Shown one piece after another: positions 16,651 through 24,550 of a DNA stretch of 35,194 nucleotides. Made by a program: the position numbers and the translations under genes. The notes under the pieces were generated by a model. The model did no database searches, had not been told where the DNA came from, and was given only the letters and a program-made list of their open reading frames with translations. Source of the stretch: an uncultured Rothia sp. (GTDB taxonomy: Bacteria > Actinomycetota > Actinomycetes > Actinomycetales > Micrococcaceae); the NCBI GenBank assembly GCA_937935205.1, contig CALGXU010000016.1, positions 1 to 35,194 on the forward strand, written 5' to 3'. The number at the start of each line of letters is the position of its first letter. The first letter of the stretch is position 1.

Positions 16651-17042
16651 TAGCGCACTACCTCCTCATCGAGCAGGTCATAGACGAATGCTTTCTGAGA
16701 GCCCACCTTTAGGAGCTTCTTCTCTGCTTTGGTCAGGAAGAGAGCTCCGTTGGGGTTGCTGAAGCTTACCTGCTGGTTGTACGGTCCTGCAGTCTGGGAA
16801 ATACTGGAGGCACCATCTGGGTAGGCTGATGCTGCCATGCCACGCTTGACCATGGCGCAGGCAACCATGCTCAGCACATATTCGTCCAGCTCCGCCCAGT
16901 GGGGCGCCGAGGCACGGATGAGTGCCCCAGCATCCTCCAGGAGCACCTGGGCGGTTGCATCCGAGCCGAGAGGCATATCAGGCCAGCGAGCGCGTAGGTC
17001 TTCCGCAAGCACGAGCGGGTACCCGTTGTCCATGCTAGCCAT
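16650..17042 (-). CDS. Head-tail adaptor (connector complex) protein
   Basis: A 130-residue mostly helical protein just after the major capsid gene. Its texture (VLAEDLRARWPDMPLGSDAT, QVLLEDAGALIRASAPHWAE, YVLSMVACAMVKRGM) is typical of the Gp15/Gp19-like adaptors of actinophages and HK97 gp6 relatives that bind under the portal. Start: ATG with AAGGAG six bases upstream. Confidence 0.75.
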   Translation of the reverse strand: MASMDNGYPLVLAEDLRARWPDMPLGSDATAQVLLEDAGALIRASAPHWAELDEYVLSMVACAMVKRGMAASAYPDGASSISQTAGPYNQQVSFSNPNGALFLTKAEKKLLKVGSQKAFVYDLLDEEVVR

Positions 17043-17052
17043 CTATGTCTCC

Positions 17053-17964
17053 TTACTTGATGGTGTACTTAACGAATGCATCCTTGTCGTGCAGCAGCCA
17101 GCCGTACTCCGCCTCGACACGCAGGGCAACCAGGTTGTTCTCCCAGAGGGAGGTCAGCTGACCGTTGATGGTGACGGTTGCTTCGGTAGAGACGTCGTAG
17201 GAGATGCCGCCTACAGTGCCCCAGATTGCCTTGGAGAAGTCACCGCCGAAGCCGACGACGTTGCCTACACCAACGCCGTTACGCACACCCTTTGCGAAGA
17301 GAGCAGGACGGGAGAGCACGCTACCGGAGCGTACCGGGGAGGCGGTGTCCTGGGTCGGTGCGGAGATGAACAGGGGGCGGCCGGTGGTGTCTACGCTGGT
17401 GTTGAGCTTGGGCTCTGCGTAGGGGTCGAACAGGAAGCCGGTCAGTTCCTTGTCGTCCTTGACCAGCAGGTCCAAACCAGAGTTCAAGTCGGAGAACATG
17501 CCACCCTTGTTCTCTGCGGTGGTTCCCAAAGCAACGGTCTTGCCAGTGTTGGTCAACGCCTGGTTTGCGCCGAAGGGGCTGTTGGTGCCGTGCAGTACTG
17601 CCGCGTCGAAAGCCTCTGCAATTGCTTCGGCGACCTGGTCACGGACCAGGGACATGAAGTTGCCGGGGTTAGAGCGGACAACCTCTGCGGAGACCGGGAC
17701 GATTGCCGCGATCTTCATGGGCTTCATGGTCTTCAGACCCAGACCTGCGCTGGTAGATTCCTTCTTTGCGCTTTCAGCAACCCACTTCGCGGTTGCCTTA
17801 GAGGTGACAACGGGCACCTCGATACCGGAGGCGCCCAGGGGCACCTGTCGCACCATCTGCTGAACAGCAGAGACGCGCTTAATGTCTTCGAAGTAGGCTT
17901 CTGCCATCTCGGGCTTGAGGAAGCCGGAGAAATCGGTGGTGGTGACTGCCTTAGTGACGGCCAT
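17053..17964 (-). CDS. Major capsid protein (HK97 fold)
   Basis: A 303-residue capsid subunit. It shows an N-arm, then IEVPVVTSKATAKWVAESAK, the long spine helix MSLVRDQVAEAIAEAFDAAV with LHGTNSPFG, and a C-terminal VALRVEAEYGWLLHDKDAFV, all typical of HK97-fold capsids of the phage_capsid family. It directly follows the scaffold. I chose the ATG at 17964, six bases after AGGAGG, over a GTG two codons upstream that overlaps the ribosome site. Confidence 0.95.
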   Translation of the reverse strand: MAVTKAVTTTDFSGFLKPEMAEAYFEDIKRVSAVQQMVRQVPLGASGIEVPVVTSKATAKWVAESAKKESTSAGLGLKTMKPMKIAAIVPVSAEVVRSNPGNFMSLVRDQVAEAIAEAFDAAVLHGTNSPFGANQALTNTGKTVALGTTAENKGGMFSDLNSGLDLLVKDDKELTGFLFDPYAEPKLNTSVDTTGRPLFISAPTQDTASPVRSGSVLSRPALFAKGVRNGVGVGNVVGFGGDFSKAIWGTVGGISYDVSTEATVTINGQLTSLWENNLVALRVEAEYGWLLHDKDAFVKYTIK

Positions 17965-18001
17965 GGTCACCCTCCTTTCACATTTTTTGTGTCTATAGTT
18001 C

Positions 18002-18505
18002 TTACAAACCCAGAGCCTTACGGAATGCTTCTGCGATTCCGTCGCTGTTCAGCGCCATGTTCTGGGGTTCAGCAGCACCGGTCACAACAACACGTGCCGG
18101 TTCTGCTGTGGGGGTCTGGATCAGTTCCGAAAGCTGCTTAGCGTGTTCAGTCAGTTCCTCTTCGGTGTCTCCGCGCAGTGCGTCGGCGGGGACACCATAC
18201 TCAGATGCAGCCGAAGCTCGCCACGCACGCACCTGGTTCTCATGCTCCATATCGCTCAGCCGAGCCTCTGCGGTCTCTGCACGCTCAACGAGCTTGTCCC
18301 AGCCGGCAACACGCTCCTTGAGCTCCGCATAATCGGAGAACTTCGCACGCTCACGCGCCAGACGAGCATTGAGCACCTTATTCAGCTGCGCCTGGCTGGT
18401 AATAGGCTCAAAACCGTTACCGGGCTCTGCAGATGCCTCTGCGCCCTCCTGAGTAGTGCTCTTAGGCTCTGTAACCTCAGCAGGTGCGCTATTTTCTTCA
18501 CTCAT
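18002..18505 (-). CDS. Capsid scaffolding protein
   Basis: A 167-residue acidic protein starting MSEENSAPAEVTEPKSTTQE with a disordered Ala/Glu-rich N-terminus, then a coiled coil (LNARLARERAKFSDYAELKE, LVERAETAEARLSDMEHEN) and a helical C-terminus. This is the classic scaffold architecture for HK97-fold heads, and the gene lies immediately before the capsid gene. It should direct procapsid assembly and then be removed. The ATG at 18505 follows TGGAGG; a longer reading frame upstream runs into the hairpins and is not credible. Confidence 0.85.
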   Translation of the reverse strand: MSEENSAPAEVTEPKSTTQEGAEASAEPGNGFEPITSQAQLNKVLNARLARERAKFSDYAELKERVAGWDKLVERAETAEARLSDMEHENQVRAWRASAASEYGVPADALRGDTEEELTEHAKQLSELIQTPTAEPARVVVTGAAEPQNMALNSDGIAEAFRKALGL

Positions 18506-18530
18506 ACAAACCTCCAAAAAGGGGTACACC

Positions 18531-18565
18531 AAAACCCCGCACACGAGAACCGTGTACGGGGTTTT
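18531..18565. terminator. Hairpin upstream of the scaffold gene
   Basis: AAAACCCCG-C-ACACG and CGTGT-A-CGGGGTTTT pair with one internal mismatch around a short loop. A-rich on one side and T-rich on the other, it could work as a rho-independent terminator in either direction. It lies in the 5' leader of the scaffold gene. Confidence 0.6.
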
Positions 18566-18633
18566 GTCAATGGATCATCACCGGGCATTTCACCACCGCC
18601 CGTACAGTGGAAAACTCAAAAATGGGTACACAA

Positions 18634-18666
18634 AAGCCCTGTGCACGCACACCGTGCACAGGGCTT
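18634..18666. terminator. Perfect 14-bp hairpin after the presumed immunity gene
   Basis: AAGCCCTGTGCACG (18634-18647) and CGTGCACAGGGCTT (18653-18666) pair perfectly around CACAC. On the minus strand the stem is followed by TTTTGTG. It begins 12 bases after the stop of the 18678-18962 gene. Both this and the neighbouring hairpin are preceded by GGGTACAC on the plus strand, so the two look like diverged copies of one unit. Confidence 0.7.
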
Positions 18667-18677
18667 CTAATTATAAT

Positions 18678-18962
18678 CTAACGCTCTAGGAGGTCTAGAT
18701 GAGCCTCATAGTCGAACTCTTCAGTAGCGTAAGTCCACATGCTCTTCACTAAATCATCGGGCATCCAGTCATGATTAGCTAATCGTGCAACATCATACGG
18801 AAAAGTAACCTGATTCTTTACAAAATCACCAATAACGCAGGATAGAGACAACTCCCATTCACTGCCTCGGTTAAAATTTTCTGCAAATGCTCGTGTCTTC
18901 TCTTCCAAGTTCCGAGAAAGCATAACAGCAGACAGAATCTTAGTTTTTTGCCAATCCTGCAT
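18678..18962 (-). CDS. Candidate immunity protein for the MuF toxin domain
   Basis: A 94-residue, mostly helical acidic protein starting MQDWQKTKILSAVMLSRNLE and ending DYEAHLDLLER. It is not a standard head-module protein: in this gene order the scaffold should follow MuF directly. It starts one base after the MuF stop (TAA-C-ATG), so it is tightly coupled, and it is clearly more AT-rich than its neighbours. Small acidic proteins placed directly after MuF genes with C-terminal toxin domains are known or predicted immunity proteins. AGGAAGG lies upstream of the ATG. I do not recognise a family; the role comes from context. Confidence 0.6.
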   Translation of the reverse strand: MQDWQKTKILSAVMLSRNLEEKTRAFAENFNRGSEWELSLSCVIGDFVKNQVTFPYDVARLANHDWMPDDLVKSMWTYATEEFDYEAHLDLLER

Positions 18963-18963
18963 G

Positions 18964-20052
18964 TTATTTTCCTTCCTCAATTGGGTAAAAGCTTGTTACT
19001 GAGAATATATCATTTTCCTCTTTATAAGCACAGTACATAAGCCCGACACCAGGTACCTCTACATGGCTTATATATGTGCCTTCGTACAGGCCTGGTTGCC
19101 ATCCCCTTCTATCTTCTTCCTTTACCGCAGCAAGAAGTAATAACGCTATCTCTTCAGGATCTAAATCCCCAAAAGTGGTAGGAGCATTACCCCCATGCCC
19201 ATGCCGCGCCAAAATATGCTGCCAACGCCCAGGCCTCAACAACTCCAAATACTCAGGCCACCCTGACGAATAGTCCCGCAACACCTTAGGCATCTGAACG
19301 CTCTCACCCCGACCACGGTTATACATCTCCCGCCATGACGAAGCCACCTCTGCCAACGAAGGCGAATACCCATGCTTCCCCTGCTTACGGGCAACCACAG
19401 CATCACGCGCAGCCTCATACTGGGCATACAATGCATCAGGGTCATACCCGGCAATCTTCGGAGTCTTCTTACCCCACGCAGGCACAATCTGACAATCACA
19501 ATCAGCATGCCACTGTCGAGCAGCACCCGCCGACTGGGCATCCAAATACACCCACCCGCGAGAAGCTAACATCAAACACCATGCGCATGTTTGACCATGA
19601 GGAATGCGCGCCCACCGCGGTTTCTTCGGGTCAGAATCAACGGCGCGAACAATGCACTCACGCCCAAGCTTCTTCACCAACCGGTCAAGAACCCCATTCA
19701 AAGACTTAAGAGCCTTATCCAGGTCCTCACCTTTCATTAGCTCTCCCAATGCCCACCGGGTCGAGGCGTGAACCACGTCCTCCGGTAGTTGCGCAGGAAG
19801 GGAGGGCTGGAATCCGTCATCAAGCCCCACAGCCTCAGCACGCAACGCAAGATACCAGCCCAGTGACTCCACCACAGCAGCGTCTCCATAGTCAGAGATC
19901 AGCCCGTACATGCTCTCCAGCATGACCTCACGCTTCATCTCATCCGGGGTATCGATAAGGGCTTGGGCAATCTCTGCCAGGTCGCGGCGCGCACCGTTCA
20001 CAATCTCATTGAGCGTATCCGCAAGTACAGATACATCAGTACGCGCCACCAT
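18964..20052 (-). CDS. MuF-like minor head protein with C-terminal putative toxin nuclease domain
   Basis: A 362-residue protein after the portal gene. Residues 1 to about 200 are a MuF-type minor head protein, with the cysteine pairs CAWC (156-159) and HADCDC (182-187) common in actinophage members. After a linker (about 200-260), residues about 261-362 form a separate domain: WQHILARHGHGG (two candidate catalytic His, H279 and H284), a helical stretch, GTYISHVEVPG and a final SVTSFYPIEEGK. That order (an IL-x-RH motif early, a Ser/Phe/Tyr-rich strand at the very end) resembles Barnase-EndoU-ColicinE5/D-RelE-like (BECR) nucleases, which are known as MuF C-terminal toxins. The DNA for this last part becomes AT-rich. 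The toxin reading is an inference. Start: ATG with AGGAG seven bases upstream. Confidence 0.8.
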   Translation of the reverse strand: MVARTDVSVLADTLNEIVNGARRDLAEIAQALIDTPDEMKREVMLESMYGLISDYGDAAVVESLGWYLALRAEAVGLDDGFQPSLPAQLPEDVVHASTRWALGELMKGEDLDKALKSLNGVLDRLVKKLGRECIVRAVDSDPKKPRWARIPHGQTCAWCLMLASRGWVYLDAQSAGAARQWHADCDCQIVPAWGKKTPKIAGYDPDALYAQYEAARDAVVARKQGKHGYSPSLAEVASSWREMYNRGRGESVQMPKVLRDYSSGWPEYLELLRPGRWQHILARHGHGGNAPTTFGDLDPEEIALLLLAAVKEEDRRGWQPGLYEGTYISHVEVPGVGLMYCAYKEENDIFSVTSFYPIEEGK

Positions 20053-20056
20053 AGAT

Positions 20057-21499
20057 CTACTCCTTTACAAGCTCTTCTACCCCATCTGGGCCAGGTGCCT
20101 CTTTGGGCGTAGATTGACGAGAAGACACCAGCTGCGCGATGGTCTGAGAAGCCTGCGCACGACGTTTATCCGCCCACAGACGTTGGATGCTCGCGTCGTC
20201 ATACCCAAGCTTCTCCAGGATGACCTGAGACTCAGCCAGCCACGGCATAACCTGCACCTGCTTCAGCACGGCATCTGCAGCAGCCGAATCCGACACATGC
20301 ACCGTCGGGGCAAACCACGGCTCTACCAGAGACACGCCCTCAGTAGAGCCCTCCCGCAAAGCAACAGACAGCAACGCCACCTGCCGCAGAGACTGCTTGA
20401 ACCCACGAATCGCGCGTTCAGCCGCCAAACGCAAAGGGTCGCGCTGAGACTGAATCGCCGAGTCACTCGACGGATTGTCCGAGGGGAAACCCAACTCATC
20501 GAGCGGAATCTGAGACTCCGCAGCCAGCAAAGACGCCCACTGACGCAACTGGTCAGTATGCGGCTGCATGCTAATCTGCGGGAACTGCCCCACGGTCGGA
20601 ACTTCGCCTTCTTCATCCCTGCTGATAGTCAGCAGTCGAGAGGTCAACGCGGACCATTTCGAGCCAGTCAGAGCCTCTTCATCAGCACCAAGCATGTACC
20701 TCTGCGGGGAGGCATAGAATTCCGCGCCGATTTCCGAGCGAACGATCGTGCGGATTGCCGAATCGGTCAACGACATAACCGCCTTAGAGATACGTGAGCG
20801 CCCAAAAGGATTGCGCAGGTCAGCTCCCACAATAATGGGCACCAGCAGGGGGCGGCCGGTCTTGTTGGGGATGACCTCAACGGCGGAGCGTCCTGTGGTG
20901 TCATCGAAGACTACCTGCACGGTCTTATCTGCAAAGTACGCGACAAACTCAGTCGGGATGAACGAGGTGGTGCCGTCCTTGCGGATTTCTGAAACAGTCA
21001 GACCAGCTGAGAGCGAGCGCGTGCGGGGGTTCCAGATTCCAGTTGCCCAATGCGCGGAGCGAGGGAGCCAGAGCACTTCGGGTTCACCCTTGCTGGGGTC
21101 TCCTTCAGTCACTGTGATAAAGGCACAAGAGTGGATGAGCGCGCTACTGACAGCCTGGGAGAACGCCTCCTGGAAACCGTTGTCGGCTACAAGAGCATTC
21201 AACCCGTGCGGGTCGTCCTCTTCTGAGGTGGATACGAACCGTTCGAAACGGATACGGTCTGCCAGTACGTCAACGACTTTGCCCGGCCAGCCGAGGACGG
21301 ACCCGATATTCAGGAACTGCCGCGGGAGACTAATTCCGAGGTCTCGGAGCGTCATCTTCTGGTCGTAGTATGCCTGTCGCTGGGCGTTCATGGCTCGCTT
21401 GGAGCCGAGCTGGTCAATCATCGCCTGTACTTGACGACGCTCGGTCTCGGTGAGGAGCTCAGCAGGGATTGCCTGCACGCTAGGAATATACGCGGTCAT
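20057..21499 (-). CDS. Portal protein (SPP1 gp6-like)
   Basis: A 480-residue portal subunit that forms the dodecameric DNA gate of the capsid. Features typical of the Phage_prot_Gp6 family are seen: an N-terminal LLTETERRQVQAMIDQLGSK, the wing-region patch RQFLNIGSVLGWPGKVVDVL, a central NPFGRSRISKAVMSLTDSAI and a helical C-terminus. The order terminase-portal-MuF confirms it. Its ATG overlaps the large terminase stop by ATGA; the ribosome site is weak (CAGGTGA), so translation is probably coupled. Confidence 0.92.
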   Translation of the reverse strand: MTAYIPSVQAIPAELLTETERRQVQAMIDQLGSKRAMNAQRQAYYDQKMTLRDLGISLPRQFLNIGSVLGWPGKVVDVLADRIRFERFVSTSEEDDPHGLNALVADNGFQEAFSQAVSSALIHSCAFITVTEGDPSKGEPEVLWLPRSAHWATGIWNPRTRSLSAGLTVSEIRKDGTTSFIPTEFVAYFADKTVQVVFDDTTGRSAVEVIPNKTGRPLLVPIIVGADLRNPFGRSRISKAVMSLTDSAIRTIVRSEIGAEFYASPQRYMLGADEEALTGSKWSALTSRLLTISRDEEGEVPTVGQFPQISMQPHTDQLRQWASLLAAESQIPLDELGFPSDNPSSDSAIQSQRDPLRLAAERAIRGFKQSLRQVALLSVALREGSTEGVSLVEPWFAPTVHVSDSAAADAVLKQVQVMPWLAESQVILEKLGYDDASIQRLWADKRRAQASQTIAQLVSSRQSTPKEAPGPDGVEELVKE

Positions 21500-22947
21500 A
21501 CGCTAATCACCTGCTTTCTCTTGGTGGGGTTACGCCGTGTGACTTTCGCTCCCCAGTAGGCTAGGGTTGCTGCCTCGAACATCGTGACACTACCGCCTTC
21601 TGGTGCTTGCCAACCGAAGCCACCGCGGCTGCCAATCTTTCGCCTGGAGGCGGCAAGTACCTGGACTGTCATTTCTGGCTGAGCGCTATGGGCAACATCG
21701 TGGCTGATAACAGCCTGATCGAACATAGCATGTGCCGCAATGACCTGGTCTAGGGAGGGCTGCCAGATAAGCTTTTTGTTCTTCACCCCGGCATCTTGGA
21801 GCGCCTGAATCAGATAGCCCACGCCTGATTTGCCGTCAACAACGATTTGGGCTGCACGCTCCTGCTTGGACGCAAGGAAATCGACGAGCCAGCCGGTGCC
21901 TGCAGAGAGCGGCTCGGAACGGATACCCTCGATGAACACAGGCCCCTCTTCGGGGCGGCGTGCCACAGCGAGTGCGACCTCCAACCCATCCGGCGAGAAA
22001 CGCACACCGTACACGTCACGACCGGTTTCTGGTGCAGTACCTTCCAACGCGTTCCACGCGTCCGGCGTGAACGCGTTGGTCACGCCTGCCAACTCATCCC
22101 AGACTCCAAGGGCTTCACGACGGAAGGACTCATCAGAGCCGAGCATTTTACGTAGTCGCCCAAAGGCTGTAGCGCTAGTGCGCTCCGGGTAGGACGGGTT
22201 AGCTTTTGCCCACTGCCGCTTATCATCCAGGCGCCCATCGGGGTCCGCAGAGAACTCTACGTACAGGGTGTCTTTATCCCCCTTGAGCGCATCTTCTCTG
22301 CGCTGCCGGAAGACTTCGCCTGGGTCGTTGGGACGCGGCGGAGTGCCCAGCATAATCACCAGACCGTTTGGGGCCGCGTTGGTCGCCGGAACCATATCAT
22401 CCATGGCTTTCTCAGAAAGAATCTGCGCCTCATCGAAGACCAGCACGTCAACCTTTGCAAAGCCACGACCAAACCCGTTCTCTCTCGCACCGAAGAGGAT
22501 TCGGGAACCATTGGCGAACTCAATACCTTCAGAGCCTGCTGCACGGTGCACATGCCCGATGAACGGCATAATGTCCGGCTTATTCGCAATCCCCTGCATG
22601 GAACGGAACGTCTCATTATGGGTACGAGCACGGTGAGCAGACCACAGAACAAATGTCCCGGGAAACGCCACACACAACCCGAAGATAAGACCAGCAATGG
22701 TGTGGGTCTTACCCACCTGACGCGGCAGGGAAAACACCGCACCACCAACGCCACACGCATAGATACCATCTGCACGCTTTGCCACCAGGAGCTTCCCCAG
22801 CGACATCTGCCAGGTGTCCAGAGGGTAGCGCATACGACGAAGAGCCTGCGCCAGATGAGGCCAGGCTGTTGTTTCAATGCCTGCGGGGATAACTAGGTGT
22901 CGCGCAAGGTCAGAGAGCTTGCGGGTCGAAAGCGACGTCTTCGACAT
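21496..22947 (-). CDS. Terminase large subunit
   Basis: A 483-residue DNA packaging motor. ATPase: Walker A SLPRQVGKT (73-81), Walker B VDVLVFDEA (166-174, acidic pair D172/E173) and a coupling motif LGTPPRPND. Nuclease: acidic residues in GVRFSPDG and VVDGKSGVGY, with a C-terminal RRKIGSRGGFGW segment. It cuts and packs genome DNA with the small subunit and the HNH protein. I chose the ATG at 22947, six bases after GGGAGG; the frame is open nine codons further up. It overlaps the small terminase gene by 38 bp. Confidence 0.95.
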   Translation of the reverse strand: MSKTSLSTRKLSDLARHLVIPAGIETTAWPHLAQALRRMRYPLDTWQMSLGKLLVAKRADGIYACGVGGAVFSLPRQVGKTHTIAGLIFGLCVAFPGTFVLWSAHRARTHNETFRSMQGIANKPDIMPFIGHVHRAAGSEGIEFANGSRILFGARENGFGRGFAKVDVLVFDEAQILSEKAMDDMVPATNAAPNGLVIMLGTPPRPNDPGEVFRQRREDALKGDKDTLYVEFSADPDGRLDDKRQWAKANPSYPERTSATAFGRLRKMLGSDESFRREALGVWDELAGVTNAFTPDAWNALEGTAPETGRDVYGVRFSPDGLEVALAVARRPEEGPVFIEGIRSEPLSAGTGWLVDFLASKQERAAQIVVDGKSGVGYLIQALQDAGVKNKKLIWQPSLDQVIAAHAMFDQAVISHDVAHSAQPEMTVQVLAASRRKIGSRGGFGWQAPEGGSVTMFEAATLAYWGAKVTRRNPTKRKQVISV

Positions 22948-23212
22948 ACCCTGCCTCCCTAGCTTCGACACCAAGGGTCTCTTCTAGGGTCTCCAGCTCT
23001 TCAATCTCTTTCGTCAAGTCCTGGTAACGGCGTGCGAGCGCAGCAAGGTCACGCGCTAGCGTGTTGGGGTGTTCCAGATGACTTGCAACGATACGCCTCA
23101 AAATTCGTAGCTCTGCAAGGCGACCAGCTCCAGCATCAATGGCGGAGACCAATTCACCTTCTGCTCCGTGCTCTACAGGAGGCAGCTGCTTAGGCTTCCC
23201 GCTTTTACTCAC
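22910..23212 (-). CDS. Terminase small subunit
   Basis: A helical protein that recognises phage DNA and recruits the large subunit. The conserved part runs from LVSAIDAGAGRLAELRILRR through LARDLAALARRYQDLTKEIE, with a coiled C-terminal part, as in small actinophage terminases. The start is uncertain: GTG at 23212 after AGGGGGGAAGACC gives 100 residues, whereas a GTG at 23335 with GGAG six bases upstream would give 141 residues with a disordered N-terminus encoded across a palindrome. I slightly prefer the shorter form. Confidence 0.75.
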   Translation of the reverse strand: MSKSGKPKQLPPVEHGAEGELVSAIDAGAGRLAELRILRRIVASHLEHPNTLARDLAALARRYQDLTKEIEELETLEETLGVEAREAGYVEDVAFDPQAL

Positions 23213-23396
23213 GGTCTTCCCCCCTCTCACTATGTGGAAATTCAGCGCAAAAATATCGCTATCGCCGTAGGGCGCGACCTCATCTCCCCGGGGAGGGGTA
23301 CCTCCCCTACCGTTGTTTGCTTTTAGGCTGTTCACTCTTGGCTCCAGGGTCCCCCTTTTTTTTGACGGCTGATGCCATGGACGGGTTTGGAGAGGA
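23213..23396. other. Terminase-HNH intergenic region, candidate cos area
   Basis: This stretch holds a palindromic hairpin GGGAGG-GGTA-CCTCCC at 23291-23306 and a CCCCC-TTTTTTT run near 23355. Depending on the true start of the small terminase, part may be coding. In HK97-like phages with an HNH gene next to terminase, cos lies near these genes, so this is the place I would look for cohesive ends. Nothing in the bases alone proves a cos site. Confidence 0.3.
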
Positions 23397-23720
23397 CTAA
23401 AGGATCAGCGTTGTTTTCGGTCGAATCGGTTCAGCGATTCTGATTGTCTTGAGAGCTTGTGAGCGTTTGCCTCCAAGCTTTCCGCCGAGTTTCTGGTTGC
23501 ACTGACGGCAGATGACGCGAACGTTTTCCGCTGTGTCTTTGCCGCCTTCGGCGTGTGCTGTCACGTGGTCAAGCTCAGGTGAGTTCGGTTGCTTCGACCT
23601 GTGCCAGTCGTAGGCGACGCCACAAATAGGGCAGAGCATGTCGCCGCGTTCAAAGGCTGCGGCGAGTTCTTGTTTTCGGAGGTTCTTCCAGCGGGCGGTG
23701 CCGGTGCGGCTGGTCGCCAT
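23397..23720 (-). CDS. HNH endonuclease (packaging-associated)
   Basis: A 107-residue HNH nuclease. Two zinc-binding pairs, CPIC (30-33) and CRQC (71-74), bracket the active-site core LDHVTAHAEGGKDTAENV (D51, H52 and N66). First gene of the late operon, just before the terminase genes. Known work on HK97-type phages shows that such HNH proteins act with terminase to cut cos DNA at packaging. Start: ATG with GGAGAGAGGAAG upstream. Confidence 0.92.
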   Translation of the reverse strand: MATSRTGTARWKNLRKQELAAAFERGDMLCPICGVAYDWHRSKQPNSPELDHVTAHAEGGKDTAENVRVICRQCNQKLGGKLGGKRSQALKTIRIAEPIRPKTTLIL

Positions 23721-23959
23721 TGCTTCTTCCTCTCTCCGTTATTTATTTGTGGGATGGTGGTTGCTGTCGATGATGGCGGTGATGATTGCGACGGGGAGCA
23801 TTGTTTTTGCTTTCTGGTACGGGTGGAGCCCCTGTCCGTGGTGGGCAGGGGCTCCGACTGAAGTGACTACACGTTGTTGCTAACCATCGAGTGTGTTGTC
23901 TGTGTTCCGCCGCGTCATGGGTGCCCTGTTTGTTTTTGGGCACCATGAAGCTGGGCGAG
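23721..23959 (-). promoter_or_regulatory. Late transcript leader with two hairpins
   Basis: About 230 bp between the late promoter and the HNH gene contain no convincing gene. On the minus strand there are two strong hairpins: GGTGCCC/GGGCACC (23920-23926 with 23938-23944) and GGAGCCCCTG/CAGGGGCTCC (23825-23834 with 23846-23855). A 20-codon frame starting at an ATG near 23801 exists but its ribosome site is weak. A long structured leader on a late phage operon may serve antitermination or attenuation, or may end early-operon transcription. Confidence 0.45.
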
Positions 23960-23988
23960 AGTATACACAAGTTTTTAGGGGTTTGCAA
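23960..23988 (-). promoter_or_regulatory. Late operon promoter
   Basis: On the minus strand TTGCAA (23983-23988) and TATACT (23960-23965) are separated by exactly 17 bases. This is a near-consensus vegetative sigma promoter pointing at HNH, terminase and the structural genes. It overlaps the 3' end of the preceding gene. It is among the best promoter matches in the window. Confidence 0.65.
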
Positions 23989-24538
23989 TGAGTGCGGTGC
24001 GGATGTTGTCGATGCCGTGCCAGGTGGTTTTGCAGGCGGTGCAGGTGGCGGTTTCGGCGCGTAGGTGGAAGTGGATTGCTTCGTCTACGCGTTGTCCGCC
24101 TTCGTTGGTTTCGGTGATGACCCATTCGGCTGCGCAGTTGGGACATGGGATGCGGATTGGGATGGTGGTTTCGTCGAGTGCTTGGATTGCTTGGCGCCAG
24201 CCGGTGAGTTTGGTGGTGGCGTAGTCGTGGTCGACGTGGTGCGCCCAGTTGGTGAGTTTGTCTGCGAGGGTGGCGTTCTTGGGTGCCTGCTGGGTGGCGG
24301 GCAGGTCGTAGCGGATTTGGTGTTCGATGGCGGCTTTGATGAGGAGGGCGTGGTCGTTGCAGGGACTGGTTGATTTGAATCCGCCGCCGCCGGGTGCGGT
24401 GTTGGGTCGTTCGGTGATGGCGTGTTCGAGTTGTTGCAGCAGTGGTAGGGCGCGGGTGTAGGTGGTGGTTCCGTGCCAGGTGTGGGTGGCGAGGTGGTCG
24501 TTGGTGAATTCGTGGAGGAGTGAGTCCAGGGAGAGCAT
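23975..24538 (-). CDS. Zinc-ribbon phage protein of unknown function
   Basis: A 187-residue protein. The N-terminal two thirds are helical and His/Thr-rich (LLHEFTNDHLATHTWHGTTT, HALLIKAAIEHQIRYDLPAT). The C-terminal third holds two CxxC pairs, CPNC and CTAC, about 40 residues apart, a zinc ribbon. It resembles conserved actinophage proteins found between replication and packaging genes; the role is unknown, perhaps regulating late genes given its place right before the late promoter. Start: ATG with AAGGA upstream. Confidence 0.7.
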   Translation of the reverse strand: MLSLDSLLHEFTNDHLATHTWHGTTTYTRALPLLQQLEHAITERPNTAPGGGGFKSTSPCNDHALLIKAAIEHQIRYDLPATQQAPKNATLADKLTNWAHHVDHDYATTKLTGWRQAIQALDETTIPIRIPCPNCAAEWVITETNEGGQRVDEAIHFHLRAETATCTACKTTWHGIDNIRTALIANP

Positions 24539-24550
24539 GGTGGTGTTTCC

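Noticed and set aside
16837..18141. Long plus-strand open frame (434 codons) antisense to the capsid gene
   Set aside because: It mirrors the capsid and connector genes, lacks a ribosome site and has low-complexity composition; such shadow frames are expected in GC-rich coding DNA.
23743..23988. 81-codon minus-strand frame in the late leader
   Set aside because: Its start overlaps the late promoter region, it lacks a ribosome site and it crosses both hairpins; a leader RNA is the simpler explanation.
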